DNA of 64,000 nucleotides from Choristoneura fumiferana (Eukaryota > Arthropoda > Insecta > Lepidoptera > Tortricidae), in the NCBI RefSeq assembly GCF_025370935.1, contig NC_133473.1:11886903-11950902 (forward strand), given 5' to 3'. The notes below the pieces were generated by a model. The model worked only from the letters and a program-made list of their open reading frames with translations, had not been told where the DNA came from and ran no database searches. The position numbers were made by a program, and so were the translations under genes. This document shows positions 1 through 10,370 of this stretch, in pieces. How positions within the stretch are numbered: the stretch's first letter is position 1; each line of letters begins with the position of its first letter.

Positions 1-69
1 CTTAGAAAAATAATATTTTTGTAAAATGACGTACTTGAGTGTCAATATGGCTGCAAGTCCCACGCCTAG

Positions 70-2557
70 TCAAAGCGGGCCTTTCTCTTTGTCTTCAGGG
101 CTGGAGTCGAGTCTATCACCACCTCCTTGCGTGCTGCTTTCATTTGAGGGTAGTATTTGGAATCTCAAAGTGTTACCTTTATTTCTCTTTTGAACAACTT
201 TGCCAACTGATTTGACGCCTCTTTCGATGATTGAATAAATCTTTTCCTGAAATATAAACATTATTAAGGATAATAACACATTTTTTTTTACACTTATGCG
301 GTAAACTGTACATATATTAAAAGAGGTTTATATTCTAATGAGCTAAAAGAATATCCTTGCTCACCCGCGACCTTACGATAGTTAAGCTTATGCAAAATAT
401 GCGTGTTCATGCAATTCCTCCACCTCCACACTGTTGTAAGAACACACACAAATCACACAAACCCATCTATTACCACCACCACACCACACTGATGCGTTTC
501 GAACTCAACCAGAGCTCATCTTCAGAGTAACACAACCAAACACCATGCTACCAGTTGTTAGACTAACACACCACAACAACCGTTTTAATTTGTCACTGTA
601 ACTCCCCAAGTACCCACGTATATTTTTTCTCAAACAAAACAAAACTACCCACAAAATATTAATAAACTTTAACTGTCCTATAAAACTACCTTGTTTTTTT
701 TATTATTTTACTGTCAATTAACTGCCATTGCTGAAATTAGACCCAAGCCGTAGCAAGGGAGATGATACTAAATTTATGTACCTGCTCATTAATAATAGAC
801 CCTATACTATTGTACCTAATTATCTCCATGCATTCTAGAACTTCGAGACGAAACCCCTTGCCGCAATAATGCACATCAATTAAAAATAGTCATAATAATA
901 TTTTGTTGTTATTTAAGTAAATCCCAAGTTTTGGATGTTTTATATATACCTACACATACTGTATTGTGTACAATGTGTGTTGCATATGAATACCTTGGTT
1001 TTTAACTATCCATGTGCCAAACTATCAATTGAGCCATTTTTACGAGTTTGACTGACAAACATACTAAACTATTTTTTACACTGCAACTAAGGAGTTACAA
1101 ACTATTTATTAGTAATAAATTCAACAATAATAGTGATATGAATATTTATTCAATTTTCAATTTCCGAACAATTTAGTTCCTCATCCGTATTAATTATAAA
1201 AGGTTCAACCACATCATCAATTAAAACATCTAACTGCATCATTCTGTCTTTTATTTTACTGGTGACAGTGACGTTCGGCCATCTTTGGTAACTTTTTTGG
1301 AATCTATATATGGCGTTGAGTATAGTAGCATAATACTCGTAAGTCTAATTTTCTCACAGATACAGATTACACTAGATAACGCAAACACCTCAATCTGTAT
1401 GAAAGCTAACAGTGTCACGTTTTTTATATCTATTGTAACACCTCAAGAGCGAATTAGCAATGTGAATTTCTCAATGTACGCGCAAAATCGATTCAAATGC
1501 GCCGCCCAACCGACGCCGTGGAGCTAGAGTCATGATTAGTCAGTTAGCGGTCAGTCTTTGTATGGGGCCAACCTCGACGTTTGGTCTGGGTTCGGACATG
1601 CGAAGTAGATGCATTTGCGTAATCTAGTGTAATCTATATCTGTGATTTTTCTGGTTTCATACAGGTAATCTGTCTTACTGAGGAGTAGTCTACAAGAAAT
1701 TTTTTGAAATTGGTTAATTAGTTCCCAAGTTAATTTAATGGGTTTCACCATTACTGTTTTTGCAAGATGTAAAGATATTACGCACATGGAGATACTGTCC
1801 AGTTTATGACATTTTGATTTTGGGAGAGGTACAGAAGGAAGACCAAAAACAAATTACATATATTCCCAAGATTAATCCGCAAAAATAAGCAAATACACTG
1901 TCTCGTTTTTTTAATCCAAACCTATTTTTAAATTGGTATAATATACATAGATGTTTTAAAATGCTTCAAGCATATACTCACTGTGCTTTGAGTTTCCTGT
2001 CCTGATTCACCAGCTATCACCACTCGGACCTGGTGCTGCTTCTCGAGAAGCTTAAGCATCTTCTTCACCCCAGTCATGAGGTCATGTTCACCAATTTTCG
2101 TAGAAAGAGTCAAAAGCTTTTCACCTTTTAATGTGTTTTGTTGACTAGTCTGTTTTTGTTTTCTGCTTTCAAGCTCCTCACTGTGATATTCAGCATTTGT
2201 CATTAGCCTGTAAAATATTAAGTAGTCACATTAACAAAGACACAAAGAAATGTGCAATTTGATCTGAGTAAATATTATTATGATATGATAACAAAGTACA
2301 TTCTCTTACTTGTAAACTGGTCGTCGTGTTTTAGCACCGACGTCTTGAATTTTAACTAGCTTTAACTCTCGTTTTTGAGAAAGATTTTGTGCATTTTTTA
2401 GATCCGTAATGCTAACAGAGTCATCAGTGCCAATCAATGTTATCCTGTTCTCAAAATTCTTGCGTTTAGGTATTTCTTTGCCATCTGCTGCCAGTCTGGC
2501 CATAGACCGACATTCTACGAAAGGTCTATAACTGAACAATGCAATTAATTTGTTCAT
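70..2557 (-). CDS. mIF3: Mitochondrial translation initiation factor 3 (mtIF3), three exons
   Basis: Coding exons on the minus strand: 2557-2310, 2207-1982 and 246-70. Lengths of 248, 226 and 177 nt keep phase (2, then 0) and give about 216 residues. Donors are GTAAGA and GTGAGT; both acceptors are CAG. The first exon carries the IF3 N-terminal region, with an arginine-rich start expected of a mitochondrial import signal. The second exon carries the IF3 C-terminal domain signature (KIGEHDLMTGVKKMLKLLEK, then QVRVVIAGESGQ). The third exon completes it (GVKSVGKVVQK) and ends in an acidic, low-complexity tail. IF3 binds the small mitochondrial ribosomal subunit and keeps the subunits apart before initiation. 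The start is the only in-frame ATG near the upstream end of exon 1. The protein is slightly short for the family. Family assignment is firm; exact termini are inferred. Confidence 0.88.
247..1981 (-). other. Intron 2 of mtIF3, mostly repeat
   Basis: This 1.7-kb intron holds a minus-oriented copy of a dispersed repeat (335-872) that also occurs near 25.2 kb. The rest is AT-rich sequence with no coding signal; short open frames at 1285-1527 and 1551-1787 have no recognisable domain and no splice support. Confidence 0.7.
335..872 (-). repeat. Dispersed repeat A, copy 1
   Basis: About 540 bp that match, in reverse orientation, 25222-25753. One edge is the block CTTGCTCACCCGCGACC and the other is AAACCCCTTGCC. 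A partial, folded copy with the same CTCACCCGCGAC edge lies at 8034-8210. No coding capacity is visible. The class is unknown; a non-autonomous DNA transposon is a guess. Confidence 0.7.
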
Positions 2558-3016
2558 TTTAGACCGTATTACGCCTAATTCTTAAATATACTTGCACTGT
2601 TTTGGGTTCATTCAATAACTGACACTCAGAATGATAGACAGGTACTGAATTGACAGTATTTGTCATTGTCAATTTTATTTGACATTGATAACAGCTGATA
2701 AAATGACAGTAGTGAGACGTATTTTATCATTTAAAAATGTTAGTGCTCTAAAGCGGCTACTTCATGACATAACGTGATTAAGAGCAGTTTGGGGGAGGAC
2801 AAATCGGATTTCATCATAATATCGAGATTATTTTATTTTAATTTACAGCGAATTGTTATGAACTCTGTAAGGCTGTAAATTTTCATCGGCTAATAAACAA
2901 AATAAATTAATCATATTAATTACCATCACATCAGTGCCAATATGACTATACTGTCTATAAATAATGGACTCACTCAGCGGCGGCCTTACCCATTGCGGGC
3001 TCCGGGCCAGGCGGCA

Positions 3017-3143
3017 GCAGGGCTACTCCGAAACTCGAAACTCGAAGTTCGTGTCGTGCGGTCCCTCTCGCTCTCGTATTAAATAGTATAAGTGTCAGAG
3101 GGACCGCACGACACGAACTTCGAGTTTCGGAGTAGCCCTGCAG
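3017..3143. mobile_element. Hairpin MITE (GGGCTACTCCGAAACTCGAA family), copy a
   Basis: A near-perfect inverted repeat: left arm starts CAGGGCTACTCCGAAACTCG and the right arm is its complement, ending GGAGTAGCCCTG, around a short AT spacer (TATTAAATAGTATAAG). It lies in the roughly 1-kb space between the divergent mtIF3 and RpL39 genes. Related copies are at 29.99, 36.36, 38.13, 45.07 and 50.37 kb, with a decayed one at 12.48 kb. Confidence 0.8.
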
Positions 3144-3528
3144 GTCTTTGCGAGGCCCTTTGTCCTTCGTGAAAAGTATGTGATGCCTGATGCGAAAATA
3201 TAGTTAAAAAATCTATATTATTTTTTAAATTCCTTGGGTTGTTGCGCGAGGCCAGAGGCAAGAGTGAAACCTCGGGAGATTAGATTACCCTTGGACTCCC
3301 AGTTAAATTTTAGGTTTTTTCGGGAATTTCGGGTGTGCATATCATAATTATTTTCTTGAGCCATAGACAATTTTTAATCGATAGCACCATTTACGTTATC
3401 TGTTCTCATTCATTCATTTGCTCGTTTTGTTTGTAATTTTGTTTTGTATGCTGTTTGTTTCTTATCTGTAGCTATCAGAAACAACCATTCCAAAAGTTCC
3501 AAAACCATTCGCTCCGCTCCGCCTCCGC

Positions 3529-3533
3529 TCAGT
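3529..3533 (+). promoter_or_regulatory. Candidate initiator (TCAGT) for RpL39
   Basis: The arthropod initiator consensus TCAGT sits 31 nt upstream of the RpL39 ATG, just after a pyrimidine-rich CCGCCTCCGCTC stretch. The position is plausible for a short ribosomal-protein leader. This is a motif match only; no transcript data were used. Confidence 0.35.
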
Positions 3534-3563
3534 CATTTTGTTTTGACAGCTGACGGCGTGAAA

Positions 3564-5598
3564 ATGGTTTGTGCTTTTTTTAAAGAAAAATCTTTAATTA
3601 TTACTGTAATCCCATTAGTGATTTAATGCAATTTAACTTATTTTTTTTATTTGATATTTCAGTCAGCCCACAAGACATTTATTATCAAGCGAAAGCTTGC
3701 GAAAAAGCTCAAACAGAACAGGCCGATTCCCCAATGGGTGAGAATGCGCACAGGGAACACCATACGGTAAGTCTAGCAGATAATAAACAAAATTTATAAA
3801 ATGATTAAAGTCAAGTGCACGAGTGATGTGTTTTACTTAATAAATCGATGTTGGCTTCTTGTTGTCTCAAATACTTAATTCTCGACCACCGGCGCCAGTT
3901 GATTTCAATCGATAAAAGTGTCAAAAAACAAACCTGCGTGTTCTTATTCTCGGTTTCTGGAACTTCACTCCTTTCGATTAATGGCATAAGAAAAATAACG
4001 TTCTCAAGTCAGTTGCAATATAGGCAACAACATGCAATCACCGAATAAGATGAACATAACGATAGGTATTGCTCTAGAAATTGCCTGCAGTTTTATCAGT
4101 AGCAAACGTGTCAAGCGCTTGTTTACTTTGACTAAACGTTGTCTCATTACATTAATATTCATATTCATTTATTCGCTTTAAGTGTGGATTACATTACAAT
4201 GGTCTTAATCTAAGGGCTAATTAGCACACACTTAGCCAGTTCTAGCATGCAAATATTAGTATTGGGTAATAGATTTCTAAAATATTATTATTATTAAATG
4301 TCCTAGCAATTTATTCAACATGTCAATATATCATTTATTACAAATCAATAATTTAAGTAGGCACAATAATCCATTAGGTCAATACTTTGGTGTCATAGCT
4401 CAAATAATCCTTAATAGAGTAAAAAGACATTTCCCTCAGCCAGATACGCACTTCGTTTTTAAATTTGACAATGACTGTAATACGTCGTATACGTTCAGGT
4501 AAATGGTTGAACACCTTCACAGACATCGCGTGACAATTCCTTGAATATAACGCACTTTTACATGTTGGAACTAGCAACTTTGTAGGATCCCTGGGCCTTA
4601 GGTTTATATTGGTTCTTGGCTTACTAAAGAAGAACGGATAACTGGCGACAAAGACACAGGTTTCCAGTATATACATGCTAGGTAACGTAAGCAAATTTAT
4701 TTTTTTAAATAGTGGCCAACATGATTCAAGTGGTCCAACATCACAGAGAGCTCTAATACATTTTTTTTGTGAGATGAACACTGTCTGTACCTCCTAATGA
4801 ATCTAATACCTTAAAAACGTTTGAAGTTATATGTATTTCTTGTACCATATATTCCTAACTTTATTATGACCTGGCTTGGTTATATTCATGTTTCCCGTGC
4901 ATATATGAAATATAAAAATTTAACAATTTTCTAGTAAGTGTGATAAGATTGCAAGCATTTACATTCTCCAAAACAGCACATCTCTTTGAATAAATAAATG
5001 ACTGATTCATTTCATTCAATCTGATTTCACTACATGTAGGTACATGTATCGAATTTCAAATCATCATTTTACAAGTAGACTAAAATTTACTTCCATGGTG
5101 ATTAAATTATTTTTTGTTATATGTGAGGTACTTGCTTACAAAAGGGAACTCTAATGGGCTAACTAGTTTGTCAAGACCTCTATCTATTTTATTTTTATAG
5201 TAACTAAATAGAACCTAGAAGTATAATGGAGAAGTACCTACAAGGATTGTTTCTTTCCTATTTCTTTGAATGCACTGACAAGTCAATTTTGTATGAAATT
5301 ACTCTTTGAAGCAAATATTATAGAGACTGGGATTTAACTTTTTCTTACATACTTAAAAAAAATTAAAAGTCAAAAAGTGACAGTGGTTTTATTTTAAGAG
5401 GATGCTCAACCCTTGCAGTTCAAATGCTTGAATTTTTACTCAGTCTTGGTTATTAGTTGATCACTGTTTTATCAAAAGCCCTTGATCCAAAATATGTTTT
5501 GATTACTTACATATAAATTTTGACTTTAATATGGCACTCCTTGTTACAGGTACAATGCTAAGAGGCGTCACTGGAGGAGGACGAAGCTGAAGTTGTAA
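3564..5598 (+). CDS. RpL39: 60S ribosomal protein L39 (eL39), three exons
   Basis: Coding exons 3564-3566, 3663-3766 and 5550-5598; 3, 104 and 49 nt join to 52 codons including the stop, giving the family-standard 51 residues. Exon 1 codes only for the initiator methionine (AAAATG followed at once by a GTTTGT donor). Exon 2 begins SAHKTFIIKRKLAKKLKQN and contains the conserved PIPQWVRMRTGNTIR; exon 3 ends YNAKRRHWRRTKLKL. The protein is very basic, as expected of eL39, which lines part of the nascent-peptide exit tunnel of the large cytosolic subunit. Acceptors are TTTCAG and TTACAG. Intron 2 (1.8 kb) holds a LINE remnant. Divergent with mtIF3. Identity is unambiguous. Confidence 0.97.
4140..4790 (-). 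mobile_element. LINE (jockey-like) 3' fragment inside RpL39 intron 2
   Basis: The minus-strand open frame 4781-4374 (135 aa) reads like the C-terminal tail of a non-LTR reverse transcriptase ORF2: QKKCIRALCDVGPLESCWP, then LPSMYILETCVF, and a distal VKVFNHLPERIRR. That order of motifs is typical of jockey-type elements. The catalytic reverse transcriptase core is absent, so this is a 5'-truncated copy. Confidence 0.75.
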
Positions 5599-5626
5599 GC
5601 TGTTTTAATGTGTAGCTGTTAAGCTG

Positions 5627-5632
5627 AATAAA
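5627..5632 (+). other. Poly(A) signal of RpL39
   Basis: AATAAA lies 29 nt after the RpL39 stop codon, consistent with the short 3' UTR usual for ribosomal-protein genes. Confidence 0.8.
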
Positions 5633-5900
5633 CTCCTAAAAGCTTACTTGTTGTTTCAATGCCTAGAATGGTCCTCATGTATAGTCTATTCTACCAATTG
5701 CTCTACTTCTTTCTACCTATATCCTGAGACCCGATGTAAAATTTCTGTTTTCACAATTTAAACTGAACAATCAAGTAAAGTTCAAATTATAATTTATTTA
5801 TGTCTTCAAGTGAGGATCGGGGACCCAGGAGGATATATCAGTTCCTAAATCAGAAAAAAAAGACTGCACAATTTTGACCCTCGAAAGTCCCATGTGTACT

Positions 5901-6875
5901 TCAATGAGGGTTTTCCCAGAGGCGAAATATCGCTAGATGGCGTCAGCGTCGTGAGGTCCGTTTGCTCGTGATTGGAAATAGGGTCCATATTGACTCTCAT
6001 AAGATCTTATTCCTATTTTTTATTTTACTACCGATTTGTGTTCATAATAATCACTTCATAATTTTTTTCCTCATACTTTTTTTGTTCATAAATTTTTATT
6101 ACTAACATCGGAACTCCTTAACAAACAGTGTTCATATTATTTTTACTTATAATGTCATTACTAAGAACAAATCTCAACTCATAATGTTGTTTTTCAGAAA
6201 ACTTCCCTTCATAACAGACGAATATCATAATTTTATTTTTCATAACGGTAACTACCTATTCAAAATAAAATTCACTTATATCGTTAATTATTTATATTAT
6301 ATTAGTATTAGTTGAAAAATATGTTCGGTCCTAGCGCTTCGCCGGCCGCTGCCGCGGCATGCTCGCTCGGCTCGCGCGCTGTAGGGTCACAGTCGTCGTA
6401 CCTAACGGAGACCTTCATTTTGCACCATCGAGAATTTTCCAAGTCCCTGCGCGTCAATAATGCGATGCGGGTAAATAATACTTTAACAAATATATGAAAA
6501 AAAATAGTATCAACAAAGTTATGAATATTAGCGTTATGGAATAGAATGATTAGGAGTTCCGGTCGTTAGTACTTATAAGAAAATATAATGAAAACCAATA
6601 ATATTATAAACAAGGTGTATGATTAGTGATATTATGATTTCTGATGATTGAGTTTCGACCGTTAGTATTAAAAAAATGAAGTGATCGTTATGATGTAAAA
6701 TGGTATGAGAAACATTTTCGGACTTCCGATAATAGGACTTAAAAAGTTATGTCAAAAAATGCACACCCACACCCTTGGAAATAACTAAATTAGCCAATCG
6801 CAAGCAAACATCAAACTGACCTCACGATACTAACGCCATCTAGCGATATTTCACCTCTGTGAAAACCCTCATTGA
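5901..6875. mobile_element. 975-bp terminal-inverted-repeat element, non-coding
   Basis: The left end (TCAATGAGGGTTTTCCCAGA, continuing to about 5980) is repeated inverted at the right end (about 6791-6875), including the block CGCTAGATGGCGT and GTGAGGTC. The interior is AT-rich and full of short TTCATAAT-type words in the left half and their complements (ATTATGA) in the right half. No transposase frame is present. No clear target duplication was found, so the superfamily is not assigned. Confidence 0.75.
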
Positions 6876-7278
6876 GCTGGTTATGTGTGAAACCCTTAAT
6901 TTGATAAATATTAAAAAGGTTCGTTCGTGATTCAAGCCTGGTCGTAATTTTGGAGTCCTAAAAATTCTATGTATAAAAAAAAACAAAAAGCAAGCCTGTC
7001 CAATATACTGTACAGTAGGTACACTGCCAAATTAAGGGTCATGACGACTGTGTTCCTCATGAGGCCCCTCTTTTCCACTGGACGCGTGCCCTGGATCATG
7101 CGAACGATGCCCTCCCTCGTGAACGGAGCGCCCAGTCATTCTTAACCACAGAATATGCAATAGTATAAGTCCGTGCCCACGGCCCCCGACAGGTTTAAAT
7201 TCTCACCAACCTTATAAAACCTGTTACCGACTAAGTTACCGTACTGCAAATAATAGTTAATACCTACCTGAGGTGTGA

Positions 7279-7570
7279 GCCGTGGTGGCCTATTATAGTG
7301 GTTTGACGTTGACCTAAGGCCTCTCAAGCAGAGGATCGTGGATTCAAACCCCAGCTCGCACCTCTTGAGTTTTTCTAAATTCACATTCACGAGTTTTTAC
7401 GGTGAAGGAAAACATCGTGAGGAAACCTGCACAAACCTGCGAAGCAATTCAATGGAGTGTGTGAGTGAAGTTCCTAATACGCACTGGGCCCGCGTAGGAA
7501 CTACGGCCCAAGCCCACTCACTGAGAGGAGGTCTGTGCCCAGCAGTGGGACGTAAATAGGCTGGGATAAA
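7279..7570 (+). mobile_element. tRNA-derived SINE, copy 1
   Basis: Starts with an A-box-like AGCCGTGGTGGCCTA and a B-box-like GGATTCAAACCCC, followed by the conserved body (AACCTGCACAAACCTGCGAA, CACTGGGCCCGCG) and the tail GTGGGACGTAAATAGGCTGG. The same body recurs at 8.9, 11.3 and 15.35 kb. Confidence 0.8.
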
Positions 7571-8033
7571 GCTTGGGAAGGATTTTTCGAAATTCCCACG
7601 GACTATATAGAGAGGAAACGGTTAGGGGAGGAGTTCTAGAGTGGCCAGTGGCCACCACAAACCGAAAGACAGTGTTGGTACGCTTCCCACTTGGTGGACC
7701 TGGACCAACAGCACCAGAGTTGCGGGCACCTGATGTATTTAGGTTTTTTTCATTTTCATTGTGGCGTTTTAAGATCTTTTTACTTGACTGCCTACGTGCT
7801 TCTCAGCTGGTGATGTGACGAGCTAGGGGGAACTGATTTATTTTATTCCTTTCCACTAAGGGAAGCCGTTGAGTTTTCTAAGCTAGTTTATAAAATTTCC
7901 TGACTAGTTCAGATAAGTAGCTAAGAAAACATTCTGGTAGTACCGCGTGCTGCGGTTATACCCCTTGAAAATATGAAGTAGGTAACTTTTTTACTTGACT
8001 AAATTTAAGAGTTAAAACAAACAATTCATTTTC

Positions 8034-8210
8034 TCACCCGCGACACAGTACCCGCGACCTCACGATAGCTACGTCAATGCAACAAATATGTGTTCATGCA
8101 GCTCCTCCACCTTCTCTCTTACAGTGTGGAGGTGGAGGAACTGCAGGAACACACATTTGATGCCTAGACGTAACTAATATGGTAGTCGTGGGTGAGCAAG
8201 TAATTGTTTA
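8034..8210. repeat. Folded partial copy of repeat A
   Basis: CTCACCCGCGAC at the left and GTCGTGGGTGAGCAAG at the right are inverted, and the middle holds TCCTCCACC facing GGTGGAGGA. The sequence matches the terminal 100 bp of the repeats at 335-872 and 25222-25753, arranged as an inverted pair. Confidence 0.6.
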
Positions 8211-8882
8211 TAGTTTATTGACATGGACCTCCGCAAAATAACACCTGATTCAAAAAATTATTCAAATACAATTATTGGCATTGATCACTTTTTTGCAATG
8301 TGGTCTAATTCCAAAACCATTTCGAGGGATAGGTTTATTCAATCATTTTATCACATTTTAACAAAAAAGTACTAAATAATCTTTGCAAAATAAACGTTTG
8401 ACCTTCATCGTAATAGTACATTACTGCAGAGGCCATGAAGTAAGGGATTGATGGACGAGTTCGGGGTAGACGGCCGAGTCGTAGACGAGGCCGGATAAAA
8501 CGAGTCCAGCAATCCCTGTTCTGGCCGAGGCTTGTATAGTGCTTTTCTCAAACAATGTGAGGAAATATTTCATCCATCCATCCATCGCATCGCATCGCAT
8601 CGCATTGCAGTATCGCAAATGCTTACAGAGTAGTGGTGGTTGGCTGTTCGTAATTTTTCCTTTGTCAGTTTATGTTAGTAAACAAATTTAAAAAGTTAGA
8701 GCAGCGGACAATTGATAGGAACTTGTTTAAAAGTTGATAGACCACTTATTTGGCTGATGGTACCTACGTATATATAACTAAACCTGAGGCCTAATCCTGA
8801 CAGGCCTGTCAAGTATGTCAACGGTGTCAGTTATATTTAAAATTCGTTAAATTTTTAATTACGACTAAATATAATCAATATT

Positions 8883-9290
8883 AGCCGTGGTGGCCTAAGG
8901 GTCGTGGGTTCAAACTCCGGCTCGCATCTCTTGAGTTTCTCAAAATTCATGTGCGGAATTATATTTGAAATTCACGATCTTTGCGGTGGAGGAATACATC
9001 GTGAGGAAAGCTGCACAAACCTGCGCAACAATTCAATGGTGCGTGTGAACGTTTTAAACATTCGTGATTCTCACTCATAGTCAAAATACCACAAACGACG
9101 AGTAAAATACGTCGAGGTAAATATTACTTGTGTAATAATAGCGTGATAGATAAGTCCCGTTTGTGGTATTTTGACTATGGTGCGTGTGAAGTTCCCAATC
9201 CGCATTGGGCCCGCGTGGGAACTATGGCCCAAGCTCTCTTGTTCTGAGAGGAGGCCTGTGCCCATCAGTGGGACGTATATAGGCTGGGAT
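8883..9290 (+). mobile_element. tRNA-derived SINE, copy 2, split by a hairpin insertion
   Basis: Same family as the SINE at 7279-7570: AGCCGTGGTGGCCTAAGG start, B-box-like GGGTTCAAACTCC, body and GTGGGACGTATATAGGCTGG tail. The body is interrupted between 9050 and 9176 by a foreign segment, after which the SINE resumes. Confidence 0.75.
9050..9190. mobile_element. Hairpin insertion in SINE copy 2 with direct duplication
   Basis: Positions 9036-9049 and 9177-9190 are the same 14 bases (ATGGTGCGTGTGAA). Between them lies an inverted repeat, TAGTCAAAATACCACAAACG on the left (about 9078) and CGTTTGTGGTATTTTGACTA on the right, around an AT-rich core. Confidence 0.65.
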
Positions 9291-9380
9291 GGATAATATG
9301 ATATTCTATTGTAAATTTATGCGATCTACGGAATGAGCGAGCGAAGTGGATATGGGTGCATAGGAGGAATTCGTGTCTGT

Positions 9381-9537
9381 CCTCCTGTCCAGTGGTAGTG
9401 TAGGGGTATGGCACGCAACACGGAATGCTGAGGACCTGGGTTCGATTCCCAGCGCTGGTCTCTTTTTCTGGTTTTTCTGTGCATCCATGTCTGTTTGTAT
9501 TTTCGATATATAAAAATAAATAAACATTATCTTTTTT
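9381..9537 (+). mobile_element. tRNA-derived SINE of a second family
   Basis: tRNA-like head at about 9389-9466 with an A-box region (AGTGGTAGTGTAGGGGTATG) and a B box (GGTTCGATTCCCAGC), followed by a T-rich linker and an AAAATAAATAAA tail. The head-body-A-rich tail order is that of a SINE, not a functional tRNA gene. Confidence 0.65.
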
Positions 9538-9747
9538 TTAGACCAATGGCAATTTTTTAACTTGCACAGAATCTTCCGGCCAGCTTTATATATACGATGT
9601 AGCTAAACAAGCATCCCTAGCAGTTGAGCTTTCCCATTTCCAAGATAACCTGAATCAGTTCGAAAGACTGGGTGCATTACCTGGACATTAGTCGTTTAAT
9701 TTGGTCTTATTTTACTCAACATGGGTTTTGCTTACATAAAGACAGTA

Positions 9748-10091
9748 TTTTCACACTATCCGATCCGATATCGGTATCGAACGACGATGGACGACACCCG
9801 ATAGCCGACACCATGTGCTGTTTTCACTTTTCACATATTTCCGACAAAATTGTTCCGATAGCCGGCTCTATATGGCCACGCATCGGGCTCTGCGCAAACA
9901 GACAATTTAGATACATGCATAGCACACATAAAACATTATCGTCCGACAGCCCACGGGTGACCGATATTGCCGCCAACATATCGGTGTCGGCTCCGATATC
10001 TGATATCGGGTCGGACAATGTGAAAGACAGGTACATTATTTCATACATTTTACTTGCCCCAATATCGTATCCCCGTCGGATAATGTGAAAA
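9748..10091. mobile_element. MITE rich in CGATATCGG words
   Basis: Ends are inverted: TTTTCACACTATCCGA at left, TCGGATAATGTGAAAA at right. The interior contains GATATCGG and CCGATA words on both strands. The overlapping open frames at 9672-10088 and 9824-10048 are by-products of this structure. Confidence 0.65.
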
Positions 10092-10222
10092 CGCTCTTAG
10101 TTGTTATGGTTGGAAAGACTCCTAATAATTTGTGATTCCAGTTGAAATTGGATCTTGACTTGAAGCATTTTTAGGAAGTTCTAACAGAGCAAAGAAAAAA
10201 TGAACGAACCAAATTTGCACAT

Positions 10223-10228
10223 TTTAAT
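10223..10228 (-). other. Candidate poly(A) signal of bestrophin
   Basis: ATTAAA on the minus strand, 143 nt past the bestrophin stop codon. This is the nearest signal-like hexamer; no AATAAA was seen on the minus strand in this interval. Confidence 0.4.
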
Positions 10229-10370
10229 GTAGGTATTAAATAAAATAAGTCCCTCATATACATACATCATTCTGATTCACATGATCTGTTCTTATAAGTA
10301 TCACAATAATAATACTGAAATTGTGCAAAGAAAGAATTCAATCCCACTGGAATATAGAGCTTCTGCTGTG

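Larger units (their letters stand above)
5650..10220. other. Intergenic region between RpL39 and the bestrophin 3' end
   Basis: No host gene is seen in these 4.6 kb. They contain the TIR element at 5901-6875, SINEs at 7279-7570, 8883-9290 and 9381-9537, a fragment of repeat A (8034-8210), a short dispersed repeat at 8218-8300 that recurs inverted at 13970-14060, and the MITE at 9748-10091. Open frames here are SINE or MITE shadows. Confidence 0.7.

Noticed and set aside
9672..10088. 138-aa and 74-aa overlapping open frames on opposite strands
   Set aside because: They follow the CGATATCGG-rich inverted repeat of a MITE and have no protein family character.
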